Assembly: GCA_022432975.1 (NCBI GenBank)
Contig: CM039516.1
Coordinates: 27,127,571 to 27,191,570 of the forward strand
Source of the DNA: Begonia masoniana
Lineage: Eukaryota; Streptophyta; Magnoliopsida; Cucurbitales; Begoniaceae
DNA length: 64,000 bases
Direction: 5' to 3'
Position numbers and translations under genes: made by a program. Under the pieces are notes generated by a model. That model saw nothing but the letters and a program-made list of their open reading frames with translations, was not told where the DNA came from and did not search any database. Of this stretch, positions 1 to 9,728 are shown piece after piece. Within the stretch, counting starts at the first letter, position 1, and every line of letters starts with the position of its first letter.

Positions 1-245
1 AATTTCTCATCTTTCATTACGTCATCTCCCCCCCCCCCCCCCCCGCAACCCACTCAAACATGTAAACACGTGATTTCGTCAGTTAGAAAACAATGATCAT
101 GACACAAATGCATGACACAAAGCAAAACACAACAACAAACAAACAAATCCCTACCGTTCTATGGTGTAGGCACGAGGACAAACCAAAAAAAGCACTCCAC
201 TATACCTGGCGTCCTAGTCGCTGGGGTACTTCGATACTGTTTTTC
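1..245 (-). repeat. LTR fragment, minus orientation, cut by the window edge
   Basis: No coding sequence is visible. The stretch near 150-215 (ccctaccgttctatggtgtaggc, then an acctgg-type site) matches the reverse complement of the leader region of other gypsy LTRs here, for example 18375-18435 in the family-C LTR. A run of 17 C residues lies at 28-44. The boundary with the next LTR at about 245 is abrupt and no LTR terminus is seen there, so this looks like a rearranged remnant. Confidence 0.5.
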
Positions 246-2505
246 AACTAAGAAGGCAAAATGGTAATTTGCAAAGTAAATTTTATAAAATAACCAAAAG
301 CTTCTTTCCCCTCATTTTCCTTTCTTCTTCTCTGCTTCCCGTGAACGCCAGAGAGAAAAGCTCTCTGCCAGCCGCGGCGATCTGACGATTCCGGCCTCCG
401 TTTCTCCTCCATTCTTCGTGATTTCTCCTCCTCTCACAACCCTTGGTATGAATCTATGGTTCTAGAGCATTAGTTTTCCGTTTCCACGAAGTTTATTGTT
501 AGGGTTTTCGTTTATGGTTTCGATAAAAATGTCGATTTAGGGTTTGTAATTAATAAGTTTATCGTGTTTAAGGATATAAAGGATATATTGGACGTTATTG
601 GACTAATCTAGTGGATTTAGGAAAAATGTTATAATTTGTGAAATTTCGGGTTTTCGGAAAACTCGTAAATTGGATTTCGGGGTATCGAGCGTAGATTAAT
701 GGATTAAATGCCTCGATAAGTTAAGTTGGAATGTTAGGAAATTCCCTTAGTTAAGGTTTTGACAATTGGACGTTTATTAACTTAAACTCGTTTTAACGTC
801 AATCCTTGTAAATTGCTTAGGTGAACAGCGCTCATGGACGGAGATTGAGCTGCTTTGGACACGAGGTAAGTTCTCGTGATTCTTCTCTGGCCGATTGGCC
901 TACAACGTACGTCGAATGTCGTGTCAAGGAATTTTGGTGATGCACTTGTTTTATATTGCTTTGGTTGGGTAGCTAGGCTTATTTGTTTTATAGATTATGT
1001 TTTACAGTCTTTGATGGTATACATTATTGCTTGTTTACTTTAAGATATGAACTGTTCACGCATTACGTGTTTTAAAGAAAAGCATGAAAAATGAACTTCC
1101 GCACAGGGTTTTAAAGATAATGTAAAGCATAACATAGGCCGAAAGGCATATTGGCCGAAAGGCATATCGGCCGAAAGACATATTGGCCAAAAGGCGTATC
1201 GTTTATTCGGTCACGTGAGGTGGGGCTCAGGCACGGCTGTACGTGTTGTAAGCGTGTACCCCCCATCTCTAGCTGGAAAGAGTAGTCCGCCCGCTGGATG
1301 AGCTCTCTCCGGTTAGAAGGATAGGATCTCGGTGACACATATCGTGCATTGCATAGTAAAGAAAATAAAGCATGATTTATCGAACTCATACGCACAGCAT
1401 GCATTGCATTTACGTAGAGCTTACTGGGATTTCATCTCATAGTGTGTATGTATGGTGTAGGTGATTACGAGGATACAGGTGAGGATGAGATTCCTCCTCC
1501 TGAGGCTTTAGTCCAGTTGACGGAGAATGGTTGCGGTGGTGTGCTGGCGCAGTCGACGCTTACCTGACCCGTGGAGACAGTATGTATAGATTTTGAGGGT
1601 TTGGGACATTTTGGGCTGATGTTTGTATAGAAATTATAGGATGTTTGGTACTGGTAGTTGATAGGTTTTATGTTTAATGTTTCAAATGTTTTGGTAAACT
1701 GTATATAGAAAATGTTTTAGTTTAAACTGTTAATTAAACGTTATGGGAATGTTTTTGATGGTTTTAGGATGGTTACGGATATGCTCGGTTTTTAGAGCTA
1801 TCCACGCAGTTGGATTTCGCAAAGTCCGCTGCAAGTTGATTGAGTCTAGGATACATTTTGGTTGAGTTTAAGTTATAAGTCGATTATGGTTATTGATAAG
1901 AAATTGGTAAAAAAAAAAAGATACGTGAGGTTGCTCTCTGGAATCGGATTCCATAGAGTTTTCATTAAGTGTTTTGCTCTCTGGAATTCCAGAGAGCAAT
2001 TGTAGAAAAATGAAATGATGAAGGCGATTGAAGGAGGCAAGGGAACGCATGGAAGATCGTTGCATGCAGCGATCAATCGCTGCAGCAATGCAGCGACTGA
2101 TCGCTGCTCGCTGCAGCAATGCAGCGACTTATCGCCGCTCGCTGCAGCAATGCAGCGATCAATCGCTGCAGCAATGCAGCGACTGATCACTGCTCGCTGC
2201 AGCGAATGCAACGATTAGTCGCTGCATGCTGCAGCGACTGTTCGCTGCCCCTTTTGTCACAGGCTGGACAATTTTGCTCTCCCCTTTATTTGTTCTGTTT
2301 TTTTTTTGTAATTATTTTATAGTTTTAATTATTTTATTAAATAGTTTTATGTTTCTTTTAAGAGATTTAAAAGTTAGATTTCAATTCCGATTTCGATTCT
2401 GATTTCGATTTCGGTTTAGGTTCCGCTTAGTGTTTATTTAAAGTAGAGAGATAAAAAAAATAATAATAATAGTTCAGAAAATGGGTACAGTATTAGGGTC
2501 GTGAC
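246..2505 (+). mobile_element. 5'-truncated family-D gypsy LTR
   Basis: The sequence starts inside the LTR: 248-290 aligns with 7270-7310 of the TR-GAG LTR. It ends at a canonical terminus (gtcgtgaca, 2497-2505). It holds the CT-rich leader exon (300-445), a GTATGA donor at 446, a TTAG acceptor at 820, a 45-nt mini-exon (821-865) followed by GTAAGT, and a GGTGTAG acceptor at 1460. A tandem run of ggccgaaaggcatat units lies at 1136-1200. A 26-bp perfect palindrome (1974-1999) and a self-complementary GCAGCGATC array (2060-2245) follow. It inserted into a family-A LTR that resumes at 2506; the left TSD is missing because the 5' end is lost. Confidence 0.75.
2050..2250. repeat. Self-complementary GCAGCGATC/GATCGCTGC array
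   Basis: About ten imperfect copies of gcagcgatcaatcgctgc-like units alternate with gcagcaatgcagcgac. Each unit is nearly its own reverse complement, so both strands give the same kind of repeat. Open frames here translate to RCIAAAIDRC-like repeats and are by-products of the array, not genes. Confidence 0.8.
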
Positions 2506-3300
2506 AGTTAATGAGTAAATATGTAAGGGTATTATGGTAAATAGAGGCCTTTAGTGGATAAACTATTTAAGGAAAGAGGATTTGTGATTAATGCACTGTA
2601 GCCGCCACTTTTTTCTATTCTTCCCCTTTCGGCTTTCAGCTTAGCAGTAGAGCTCTCTAGGCGATTCTCCTACTCGATTCTTCTCCAAACTAGGTGAGTT
2701 CTACTTCGATTTCTTGCTATATTGTAACTATCGATGGTAAAGGGAGATTATAAATGAGGTTTTGTGAATGCTATAAGTGAGGGTTAGCTCGGGTTTGAGG
2801 TGAATCGGGAATGCTCAATGAACCGAGCTTCCAAATTAGTTTCCTTCGATTTCTGGATGGATAGAATGAAGTTTAGTGAAGATTTAATTAATGCTCGGTT
2901 TATGGTTTTAGGTTTAAGCAAACTCCCGAGGTAGATTTCAACCAAGCTTTTCAGGAGACCAAGTAAGTAGAGTACATGTGTGCCTTCGGGCCTACATCAC
3001 AAAACAGTAAGATTATGTATGGTCTGTGTGTTTTCAGTTTGCCATGTATCATGTTTTGAAAGTATACGAAAATGAATTTAAATGCATAGTGGTATGGTGA
3101 GGAATGAACCGATTGAAACAGAACAGTTGTTAAGGGAACTAATCCACTCCTTAATCAAGAGAGAGGATGTATGACTTTGGGAAAATTAATCCAACTCCCA
3201 ATTTTACAAAAGGATCAGATAAGTTGTTAAGGGAACTAATCCGCCCCTTAATCAAGAGAGAGGATGTATGACTTTGGGAAAATTGATCCAACTCCTAATT
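2506..3300 (+). mobile_element. Family-A gypsy LTR, first piece (host LTR for GYP-1 and COP-2)
   Basis: This aligns with the reverse complement of GYP-1's own LTR (about 5215 back to 4440). Shared parts are the TATA-like ctatttaagg (2565-2575), the CT-rich exon, a mini-exon ending gaccaagtaagt near 2960, and the paired 'aatccgccccttaatcaag' repeats. It starts about 100 bp inside the LTR because of the insertion ending at 2505. It stops at 3300 where GYP-1 begins, and the sequence resumes at 27842. The last five bases (TAATT, 3296-3300) are repeated at 27837-27841 as the GYP-1 TSD. Confidence 0.85.
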
Positions 3301-5312
3301 TGTAACGCCCTGGGTTTTCTAAACTCAGTTCGTTACTCATAAACCCGAACATAACTAGAAAATTTTGAACCAAATTTAAAACTTCGCTTGAAAGTCAAAT
3401 TTGAACGTTTGCTAAAAAAGCAAAAAAACTTGCAGCGGAAAACCTTTGAGCAAAGCAAAGTTAAGCAAAACTATAAGACAGTGTTCGAATAATCAGTTAA
3501 AAATATTAAGAAAATAATTCTGCCGGAAGAGATGAAGGCTTACGCGTGAAATACTTAAAGTTCATAAAAGTCAAACACATCATCCGCTGAACAAAGTCAA
3601 CGAAAAGGGCAGAAACAAACCGAAGGTTTCCACCGATGACGTCAGCCGGATGAATCGTTCACCCAACCTTTGCCGATCGCAAAACGACAAATTTGCTACT
3701 CGCATCTACCGATGACGTCAGCCGGACGATTCGTTCATCCAGCCTCTGCCGATCACAAGATGACAAATCTTTTACTCACGTCTTCCGAAAGAACAAACTA
3801 CGTATACCGATCACAAAACGACAAAACTTCAACTACATCATCCGATGGCTTTCACTGAAGACATCATCCGGTGACTTTTACTGAAGACATCATCCGGTGA
3901 CGTCAGCCGGATGATTTACCCATCTACGTCTACCTGTAGACAACGTCTTCCGACAGACAACAGAAACAACAACTCAGCATAACAGCAAATTTCACTCTAA
4001 ACACAGAGAAACTCCGACTACCAAGGAACCTGAGCTTTTTACGAAAATCATTCAAAAGTACTTAAATCCGTGTATTACTCCAAAATTTGGTAAAGGCCAC
4101 TTTAAAAGAACTAACAAAGTATCATTATTAGAAAAAGACTCAGATTGTATCATGGTTCACTAAACCTTTTCATCTACTGACACCAGTTAAATCGCCTCAT
4201 CAGAATCCCCAATCCGTGGCATTGAAGTGCTCCCCCAACAGCCTAATCCTCAACATGTTCAGAGAACACACCTTCTGTTGCTTCTTCACCTACATCACAA
4301 AACTCATCTATTAGCCTAATGCTAAGTAAATAAAGCAATAATGAAATGGAATGCTGAAACATAAATTCCTAAACATACAGTTTCTACTTTCTCATCTCAG
4401 TTGCATATGCATTCGTTTCTGATCTAATCCCCCTGTGAAATTGGGAGTTGGATCACTTCTCCCAAAGTCATACATCCTCTCTTTTGATTAAGGGGCAGAT
4501 TAGTTCCCTTAACAACTGTTCAGATCCCCCTGTGAAATTGGGGTTTGGATCACTTTCTCCAAAGTCATACATTCTCTCTTTTGGTTAAGGGGCGGATTAG
4601 TTCCCTTAACAACTGTTACAGTCTGTTCATTCCTTACCATACAATTTCATGTAAATTTATTTTCGCATAATTTTCAAAATATGATGCATGACATACAAAC
4701 ACATTCAAGCACGCACAATCCTACTGTTTTGTGATGTAGGCCCTAAGGCACAAGTATACTCTACTTACCTGGTCTCCGGGAAATCGCTTGGCTGTAAGTT
4801 GCCTTAGAAGCTCACACACCTAGAGTAACAACAGAGCATCAATCAAACTCTCACTAAGCTCCACTAGAAATCAACCAGAAATTTAAGGAAACTAGTTTGA
4901 AACCCTGCTACTCGTGCATTCCCATTTATCACCAATAACCCGAACCTACTCGCACTCGCAGCATCCTAGAAATCCTCACATTGCACTTCCTCGGTCATCT
5001 AACTACTAAGACATAAGAAAATGAGGAAAACGTACCTAGGTTGAAGGAAAATCGGGCGAGGGAATCGCCTAGAGGGTTCTACTGCAGAGCTGAAGGCTGA
5101 AAGAGAAATGGTAAGCTGGATAGTGGCGACTTTAGTGTATTAATCACAAAGCCTCTTTCCTTAAATAGGTTATCAATTGTAGCTCTCAATTTACCACTAT
5201 GCTCTTACTTAGTCACTCATTAACCTAATTAATATTTCCCTCAATTTTCTCCACAACATGCTTACTATTAAATAACGGATTAGAAATTGGTTTAATAGAA
5301 TCGGGTATTACA
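3301..5312 (-). mobile_element. GYP-1 3' LTR (family A)
   Basis: It begins tgtaacgccc and ends gggtattaca. It is closely similar to 25824-27836 throughout, with scattered substitutions. The part near the element-sense 3' end carries a ccgatgacgtcagccgg array with perfect TGACGTCA palindromes at 3637-3644, 3713-3720 and 3898-3905. Short ORFs in this region are array by-products. Confidence 0.92.
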
Positions 5313-5349
5313 ATCTACCCTCCTTAAAAGAATTTTGTCCCCAAAATTC
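5313..5349 (-). promoter_or_regulatory. GYP-1 polypurine tract and adjoining hairpin
   Basis: Directly next to the LTR, the minus strand reads aaggagggtagat (5313-5325 region), the plus-strand primer for reverse transcription. Just upstream in the element sense is a perfect 8-bp stem, GAATTTTG (5330-5337) with CAAAATTC (5342-5349) and a 4-nt loop. The same hairpin precedes the PPT in GYP-2 and in the TR-GAG element. Confidence 0.8.
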
Positions 5350-5413
5350 AGTACCTGAACAGTTCTGGATGTTGGTCCATCATGTCCTGCTAGCGCTCCC
5401 AGGTTGTCTCCTC
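5350..5413 (-). pseudogene. GYP-1 pol, 3' end
   Basis: This aligns with 54347-54412 at the C-terminal end of GYP-2 pol (after the chromodomain). The coding frame is interrupted by the Cassandra insertion at 5414 and resumes at 6239-6582. TCCTC at 5409-5413 is the left TSD copy of Cassandra. Confidence 0.75.
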
Positions 5414-5790
5414 TGTAACGACCTCGTATCCCAGCAAGATATTGTCCGCTCTGGGGATCGGGCCGTAGCCCAATATCCACCCCTCACGGCTTTGTTTGGC
5501 GAGAACTTCCCAGAAGGTCCCCCAACCTTGAATTGCTCTCGCCGAAGCACTTTTAACTTCGGAGTTCTTATGGGATCCGTTGCCAATTGTGCTCCAAAAC
5601 GCGTCTTGCTATGTTGGGAGGGTCTCTTTACATATGTTTCATTTCCACATACTTCCCCAAGCGATGTGGGATTGTGACGACCCCCTTTTTATGACCTGTG
5701 ACCTTCCGATTCGCCCGCGCGGACGTTTCGCCATCTGGGTTCCGGTTCGTGCAGCCATCGTACACATACTTGCACATTCGGGTCATCACA
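5414..5790 (-). mobile_element. Cassandra 3' LTR
   Basis: It begins tgtaacgacc and ends ggtcatcaca, 377 bp, the same length as its partner. In the element sense the 5S-like domain runs 5580 to 5500: cggatcccataagaactccg, then an A-box-like aagttaaaagtgcttcggc, then a C-box-like ggaccttctgggaagttc. Confidence 0.9.
5500..5580 (-). ncRNA. 5S rRNA-like domain in Cassandra left LTR
   Basis: Minus strand. It matches plant 5S rRNA from about the conserved GGATCCCATCAGAACTCCG segment to the CTGGGAAGTCCTCG segment, with a few substitutions. It is a captured Pol III promoter/RNA domain inside an LTR, not a functional ribosomal gene, because the 5' third and the normal 3' end are absent. Confidence 0.85.
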
Positions 5791-5861
5791 ATCACCCCCC
5801 CTCGGGGGCCCAACGTCCTCGTTGGCCACATTTCCGGTTGGGTACAGGCTCTGATACCATT
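5791..5861 (-). promoter_or_regulatory. Cassandra interior: PPT and tRNA-Met primer binding site
   Basis: On the minus strand the PBS (tggtatcagagcc, 5847-5859) lies 2 nt inside the right LTR. The PPT (aggggggtgat, 5791-5802) abuts the left LTR. Nothing else but about 45 bp of linker is present. Confidence 0.9.
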
Positions 5862-6238
5862 TGTAACAACCCCGTATCCCAACAAGATATTATCCGCTCT
5901 AGGGATCGGGCCGTAGCCCAATATCCTCCCCTCACGGCTTTGTTTGGTGAGAACTTCCCAGAAGGTCACCCAACCTGAAATTGCTCTCGCCGAAGCACTT
6001 TTAACTTCGGAGTTCTTATGGGATCCGTTGCCAATTGTGCTCCAAAATGCGTCTTGCTATGTTGGGAGGGTCTCTTTACATATGTTTCATTTCTACATAC
6101 TTCCCCAAGCGATGTGGGATTGTGACGACTCCTTTTTTACGACCTGTCACCTTCCGGTTCGCCCGCGCGGACGTACCGTCATCCGGGTTCCGGTTCGTGC
6201 AGCCATCGTACACATACTTGCACATTCGGGTCATCACA
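5862..6238 (-). mobile_element. Cassandra 5' LTR
   Basis: 377 bp, begins tgtaacaacc and ends ggtcatcaca. Its 5S-like domain (minus strand, about 6029 to 5949) is closer to canonical 5S than the left copy: the C-box region reads ttgggtgaccttctggg. The copies differ by a modest number of substitutions. Confidence 0.9.
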
Positions 6239-6582
6239 TCCTCTATGTTCTGGTTGTGCCATAAGACTTTCACCAGAGGAACTTCTTTGTTGCGCAACAC
6301 CTGCACATCATAGTCTAGGATTTTCACTGGTTTCTCCTCATAGGTAAGGGTAGGATAAAATTTAATGTTCTGCTGTTCCACAATCTGTGATGGATCTCGT
6401 ACACACTTCTTCAACATAGACACATGGAACACATTATGGATTCCTTCCATAGAGGTGGGTAGCTGTAACTCGTAAGCTGCCCTCCCGATCCTTTTTAAGA
6501 TTGAAAAGGATCCAATAAATCTGGGGTTCAACTTGTCTCTCTTGCCAAATCTCACAACTCCCTTGAATGGTGATACCTTAAG
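6239..6582 (-). pseudogene. GYP-1 pol: integrase C-terminus and chromodomain-like tail
   Basis: The minus frame shows RFGKRDKLNPRFIGSF, then [13 protein letters not shown], then [20 protein letters not shown] and VKVLWHNQN. This is the GPF/GPY module followed by the start of a chromodomain of the chromovirus type. The frame runs straight into Cassandra at 6238. TTAAG at 6578-6582 is the left TSD copy of the 6583-16171 insertion; coding sequence resumes at 16177. Confidence 0.88.
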
Positions 6583-6740
6583 TGTAACACCCGACTTTAT
6601 AGGATTTCATAATTTCGATGTATAATGGCATTTTCGTAAATATGTCAAATCAAACCTGTTTTACAAAAAGAAAGTGCCATTATGATCCTAATTATTAATA
6701 TGGACTTTAAGGAAATTTCGGGAATTTTAGGAGTTGTAAC
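6583..6740 (+). mobile_element. Family-D gypsy LTR, 5' piece (host of the TR-GAG element)
   Basis: It begins tgtaacacccgacttta with TSD TTAAG at 6578-6582, matched at 16172-16176 after the other end of the same LTR. It aligns with the reverse complement of the last about 160 bp of the solo LTR 19503-22093. Only 158 bp remain before the TR-GAG element starts at 6741. Confidence 0.85.
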
Positions 6741-8340
6741 TGTAATACCCGGCTTGTACGGATTTCGGGTTTAATATATTATATTAATATAATATATTAT
6801 ATGTGGCATTTTTAGTAATTATGTCAAATCAAGTCGGTTTCGCAAACAGAAAGCTTTATTGCGATCCTAACGATTAATAGGAATTTTAAGAATATTACGA
6901 GAATTTTCGGAATAGTGACGCAATATTCCGAGTAATTATGTTTCTCGTAATGTAATGGATGTTTTATTAAAATTAGTAAACGAAGTCCGTTTCACAAGGA
7001 GAAAACGTCATTATGACCCTAACAAGTAATTAGAATTTTAAGGAAGTTTTGGGAATTTTTGGAGTTTAAACGCTATGTTCTGAATAAATACGCTATCGTA
7101 AAGTAAACGATGGTTCAGTAAAAATAGTAAACGTGGTCCGTTTTGCGAACGGACAGTTTTAATAAAGCCCTGGTAATGAATAGGAGTTATTGGCAAAATA
7201 TGAAGTTTTCAAGAATCCGAATCGTTAGACGATTAACGAAACGAAGGACGAAACTAATATAAAAATCAAATAAGGGCAAAATGGTAATTTGCAAATCAAT
7301 TTTATAAAATCATAAGTTTTCTCTTTCTCTCCCTCACTTTCTCTCTTCTTCTCTGGATCGCACGAACAGAGGCGAGTCTCCTCCTCTGGCCGCCGGCGAC
7401 TTCATCATTTCCGACCTCCGTTCGACCTCCGATCAACTTCGATCCTTCACGGTTTCTTCCTCTCTCGCTACCCTCGGTATGTAGCTTTAGTTTTCGAGCG
7501 TTTAATTCGAGTTTCGGTTCGATTTAGGGTTAGGGTTTCAATTAGGGTTTTCGTTAAAAATGCGATTTAGGCTTCGTAATTAATAGGTTAGCCTTAATTA
7601 AGTATGTATTGAACGTATTTGACGTTATTGGACGAAGATAAATCAATTTGTGAAAATGTATAAATTTGGGAATTTACGGGTTTTCAGAAATAACTCGTAA
7701 TTGGAATTTCAAATTAACGAGCGTAAAGTCGTCGTTAATTACTTCGATTAATTAAGTTGGAACTTTAGGAATTGCCTTAGTTAAGGTTTTATTGAAATAG
7801 GACGTTTAGTAGTTAAATTGGTTTTAACTACGAATGTTGCGTTTTGCCCAGACGAACGACGCTCGTGGACGAAGCTCAGCGAGCTACGGACGACAGGTAA
7901 GTTTTCGTGACTTCTTTGACCCAAAGGTCTGCACCATACTCCGTCGTCGTCTCGAGAACACTCGAGGAACTGTTTGTTTTATGTTATTCTGGTTGGGTAG
8001 TTAGGTTAGTTGTTTATAGGTTCTGCTTTACTGCCATGAATGTATGCACGTTGGTTGTTTACTTTCTGCTTATATGAACTGTTCATGCATCATGGTTTTA
8101 AAAACGTCATGAAAATGAATTTGAGCATAGTTTTCATGAAAAAGAAATGCACGTAAAGGCAAGTAAAGTATCATGTAAACAACCCTCTGTATGTGGTTAT
8201 CGGGGTGAGGTTCAGACCCGGCGTTCTGTGGTGAGCGGGTTTTCCTCCCTTCAGATGGTGTGGGCTGTCTAACCGCTTGACGGGCCCTAACTATCTGCCG
8301 AGTGAATAGGCTTCGGTAACCAAAAGAATGTCACGGTGAG

Positions 8341-8372
8341 AATGAATGAATGAATGAATGAATGAATGAATG
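8341..8372 (+). repeat. (TGAA)n microsatellite
   Basis: About eight tandem tetranucleotide copies in the putative second leader intron. The partner in the 3' LTR (about 14212-14242) is similar in length. Confidence 0.85.
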
Positions 8373-8953
8373 AAATGCATGAGAGACGGTTTTATGAAAA
8401 TGGCACATACATGTTCATGCATTGCATTCACGTAAACTTACTGAGCCTTAAGCTCACGACTTATTGTTATGGTGTAGGTGACCTCTACACAGGTGAGGAT
8501 GAGATCCCTCCACCCGAGGCATGAGCAGTTGAAGAATGATGGCTGTGGGAGTGCGCTGAGTAGTCGAAGCGCTTTCTGACCCGTGGGGACGTCTGTGTAC
8601 GTGTTTTGGGGAATTAATGTTAATTATGAATGTATAGACATTTTAGGTTGCTTGGGTTCTGGACAGGGGTTAGATAACGTTTTGGTAACTGTATGTAAAA
8701 TGTTTTCTTTAAACTGTTTATTGGATGTTTTGAGAATGTTTTGAACGGTTTCAGGATAGTTACGGATAAGCTCGGTTTTCAGAGCTATCCACGCAGTTGG
8801 ACTTCGCAAAGTCCGGTGCAAGTTTACAGTGTTTAAGTTATAAATAGGTAGAGTTTAAGTTATAATTGAAGTGTGAAAGGTGATAATAATATGAAGATTA
8901 GCTCTCTGGAAATCGGATTTCCAGAGAGGTTACATTGATGAGTTGAAGTGTTT

Positions 8954-9295
8954 TTGCTCTCTGGAAATTCCAGAGAGCAATAGCAAGATTAATCGCTGCA
9001 TAGTGTGTGCAGCGATCGATCTCTACAGCAGAGCTGAGATCGATCGCTGGTTGCTGTTCTCTGGAGACCGTGTGACCAAAAAAGAAAAGGGAAGAGAAGG
9101 ATCGCTGCACTGCAGTGTGCAGCGATCAGTCGCTGCAGCAATGCAGCGACTGATCGCTGCTTGCTGCAGCAACTGCAGCGATTGATCGCTGCAGCAATGC
9201 AGCGATCAGTCGCTGCAGCAATGCAGCGATCAGTCGCTGCTTGCTGCAGCAACTGCAGCGCATGATCGCTGCAGCAATGCAGCGATCATTCGCTG
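8954..9295. repeat. Palindrome plus GCAGCGATC array in TR-GAG 5' LTR
   Basis: A 13-bp inverted repeat (arm TTGCTCTCTGGAA, 1-nt spacer, 8954-8980) is followed by many alternating gcagcgatc/gatcgctgc units. The 3' LTR copy (14823 onward) has the same hairpin but a shorter array, so array copy number has changed since insertion. Confidence 0.85.
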
Positions 9296-9566
9296 TTACT
9301 TTGGGGGCAGAATCCCGATTCTGCCCTCCCTCTTTTCTGAACTATTTTTAAAGTTTTATAAATGTATTTAAGTTTTTATTAAATTGTTTTATAGTTGTTT
9401 TAAAGTATTTTAAAGTCCGAATTCAATTCCGATTTCCGTTCCGATTTCAACTACAGTTTAATTTCCGCGTAAGGTTTTAATTAAAGTAGAGGAAAGAAAT
9501 AAGTACAAAAATGAAAATGAAAAATTTATACGGGTAAAATATGGGTACAGAATTAGGGGTGTTACA

Positions 9567-9728
9567 GTTATGGTATCAGAGCCCCCGGGTTTTAAAATCG
9601 ATTCTGTAGACTGCTCGACTGCACAGCCACTACGCGGACATCCTTCATCAACTGTAAGTCTGTTTACTGCTTTGTTTGATTTCAGTTTCTTAGGATTACT
9701 TGTTTTAAATTTTTATAGGAGTTAGAAA
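9567..9728 (+). promoter_or_regulatory. TR-GAG primer binding site and leader
   Basis: tggtatcagagcccc starts at 9571, four bases after the LTR, and is complementary to the 3' end of initiator tRNA-Met. The remainder is a leader of about 150 nt leading to the gag ATG at 9729. GYP-3 has the same layout, including the cgattctgtagactgc-like segment. Confidence 0.9.

Larger units (their letters stand above)
5414..6238 (-). mobile_element. Cassandra-type miniature LTR retrotransposon (TRIM)
   Basis: An 825-bp element with two 377-bp LTRs (5414-5790, 5862-6238) and a 71-bp interior. The interior contains only a primer binding site and a polypurine tract and has no coding capacity. TSD TCCTC flanks it at 5409-5413 and 6239-6243. 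Read on the minus strand, each LTR contains about 80 nt matching the 3' two-thirds of plant 5S rRNA. That is the defining feature of the Cassandra family, in which the 5S domain carries an RNA polymerase III internal promoter. Replication must rely on proteins from another element. It interrupts the last part of GYP-1 pol. Confidence 0.95.
6741..9566 (+). mobile_element. TR-GAG 5' LTR (2826 bp)
   Basis: It starts tgtaataccc and ends ggtgttaca. Features in order: AT-rich start; TATA-like aatataaaaatc (about 7257); CT-rich exon to 7476 with GTATGT donor at 7477; telo-box-like ttagggttagggttt (7525-7540); CAG acceptor at 7851; 45-nt mini-exon 7852-7896 with GTAAGT; (TGAA)n at 8341-8372; TGTAG acceptor at 8477; hairpin 8954-8980; GCAGCGATC array 8990-9295. 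ORFs inside are array by-products. Confidence 0.92.

Noticed and set aside
1868..2322. Several overlapping ORFs on both strands with RCIAAAIDRC/RCSNAATDRC repeats
   Set aside because: They are translations of the GCAGCGATC palindromic array; the same happens at 8898-9252 and 14767-15085. No conservation beyond the array.
5500..6030. Two 5S rRNA genes
   Set aside because: Only part of 5S is present, in inverted orientation inside 377-bp LTRs with TSD, PBS and PPT: Cassandra, not ribosomal genes.
7525..7555. Telomeric repeat tract
   Set aside because: Only two or three TTAGGG words, present at the same place in every family-D LTR; better seen as telo-box-like words.
9571..9585. tRNA gene at tggtatcagagc sites
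   Set aside because: These are short primer binding sites complementary to tRNA 3' ends; no cloverleaf surrounds any of them.
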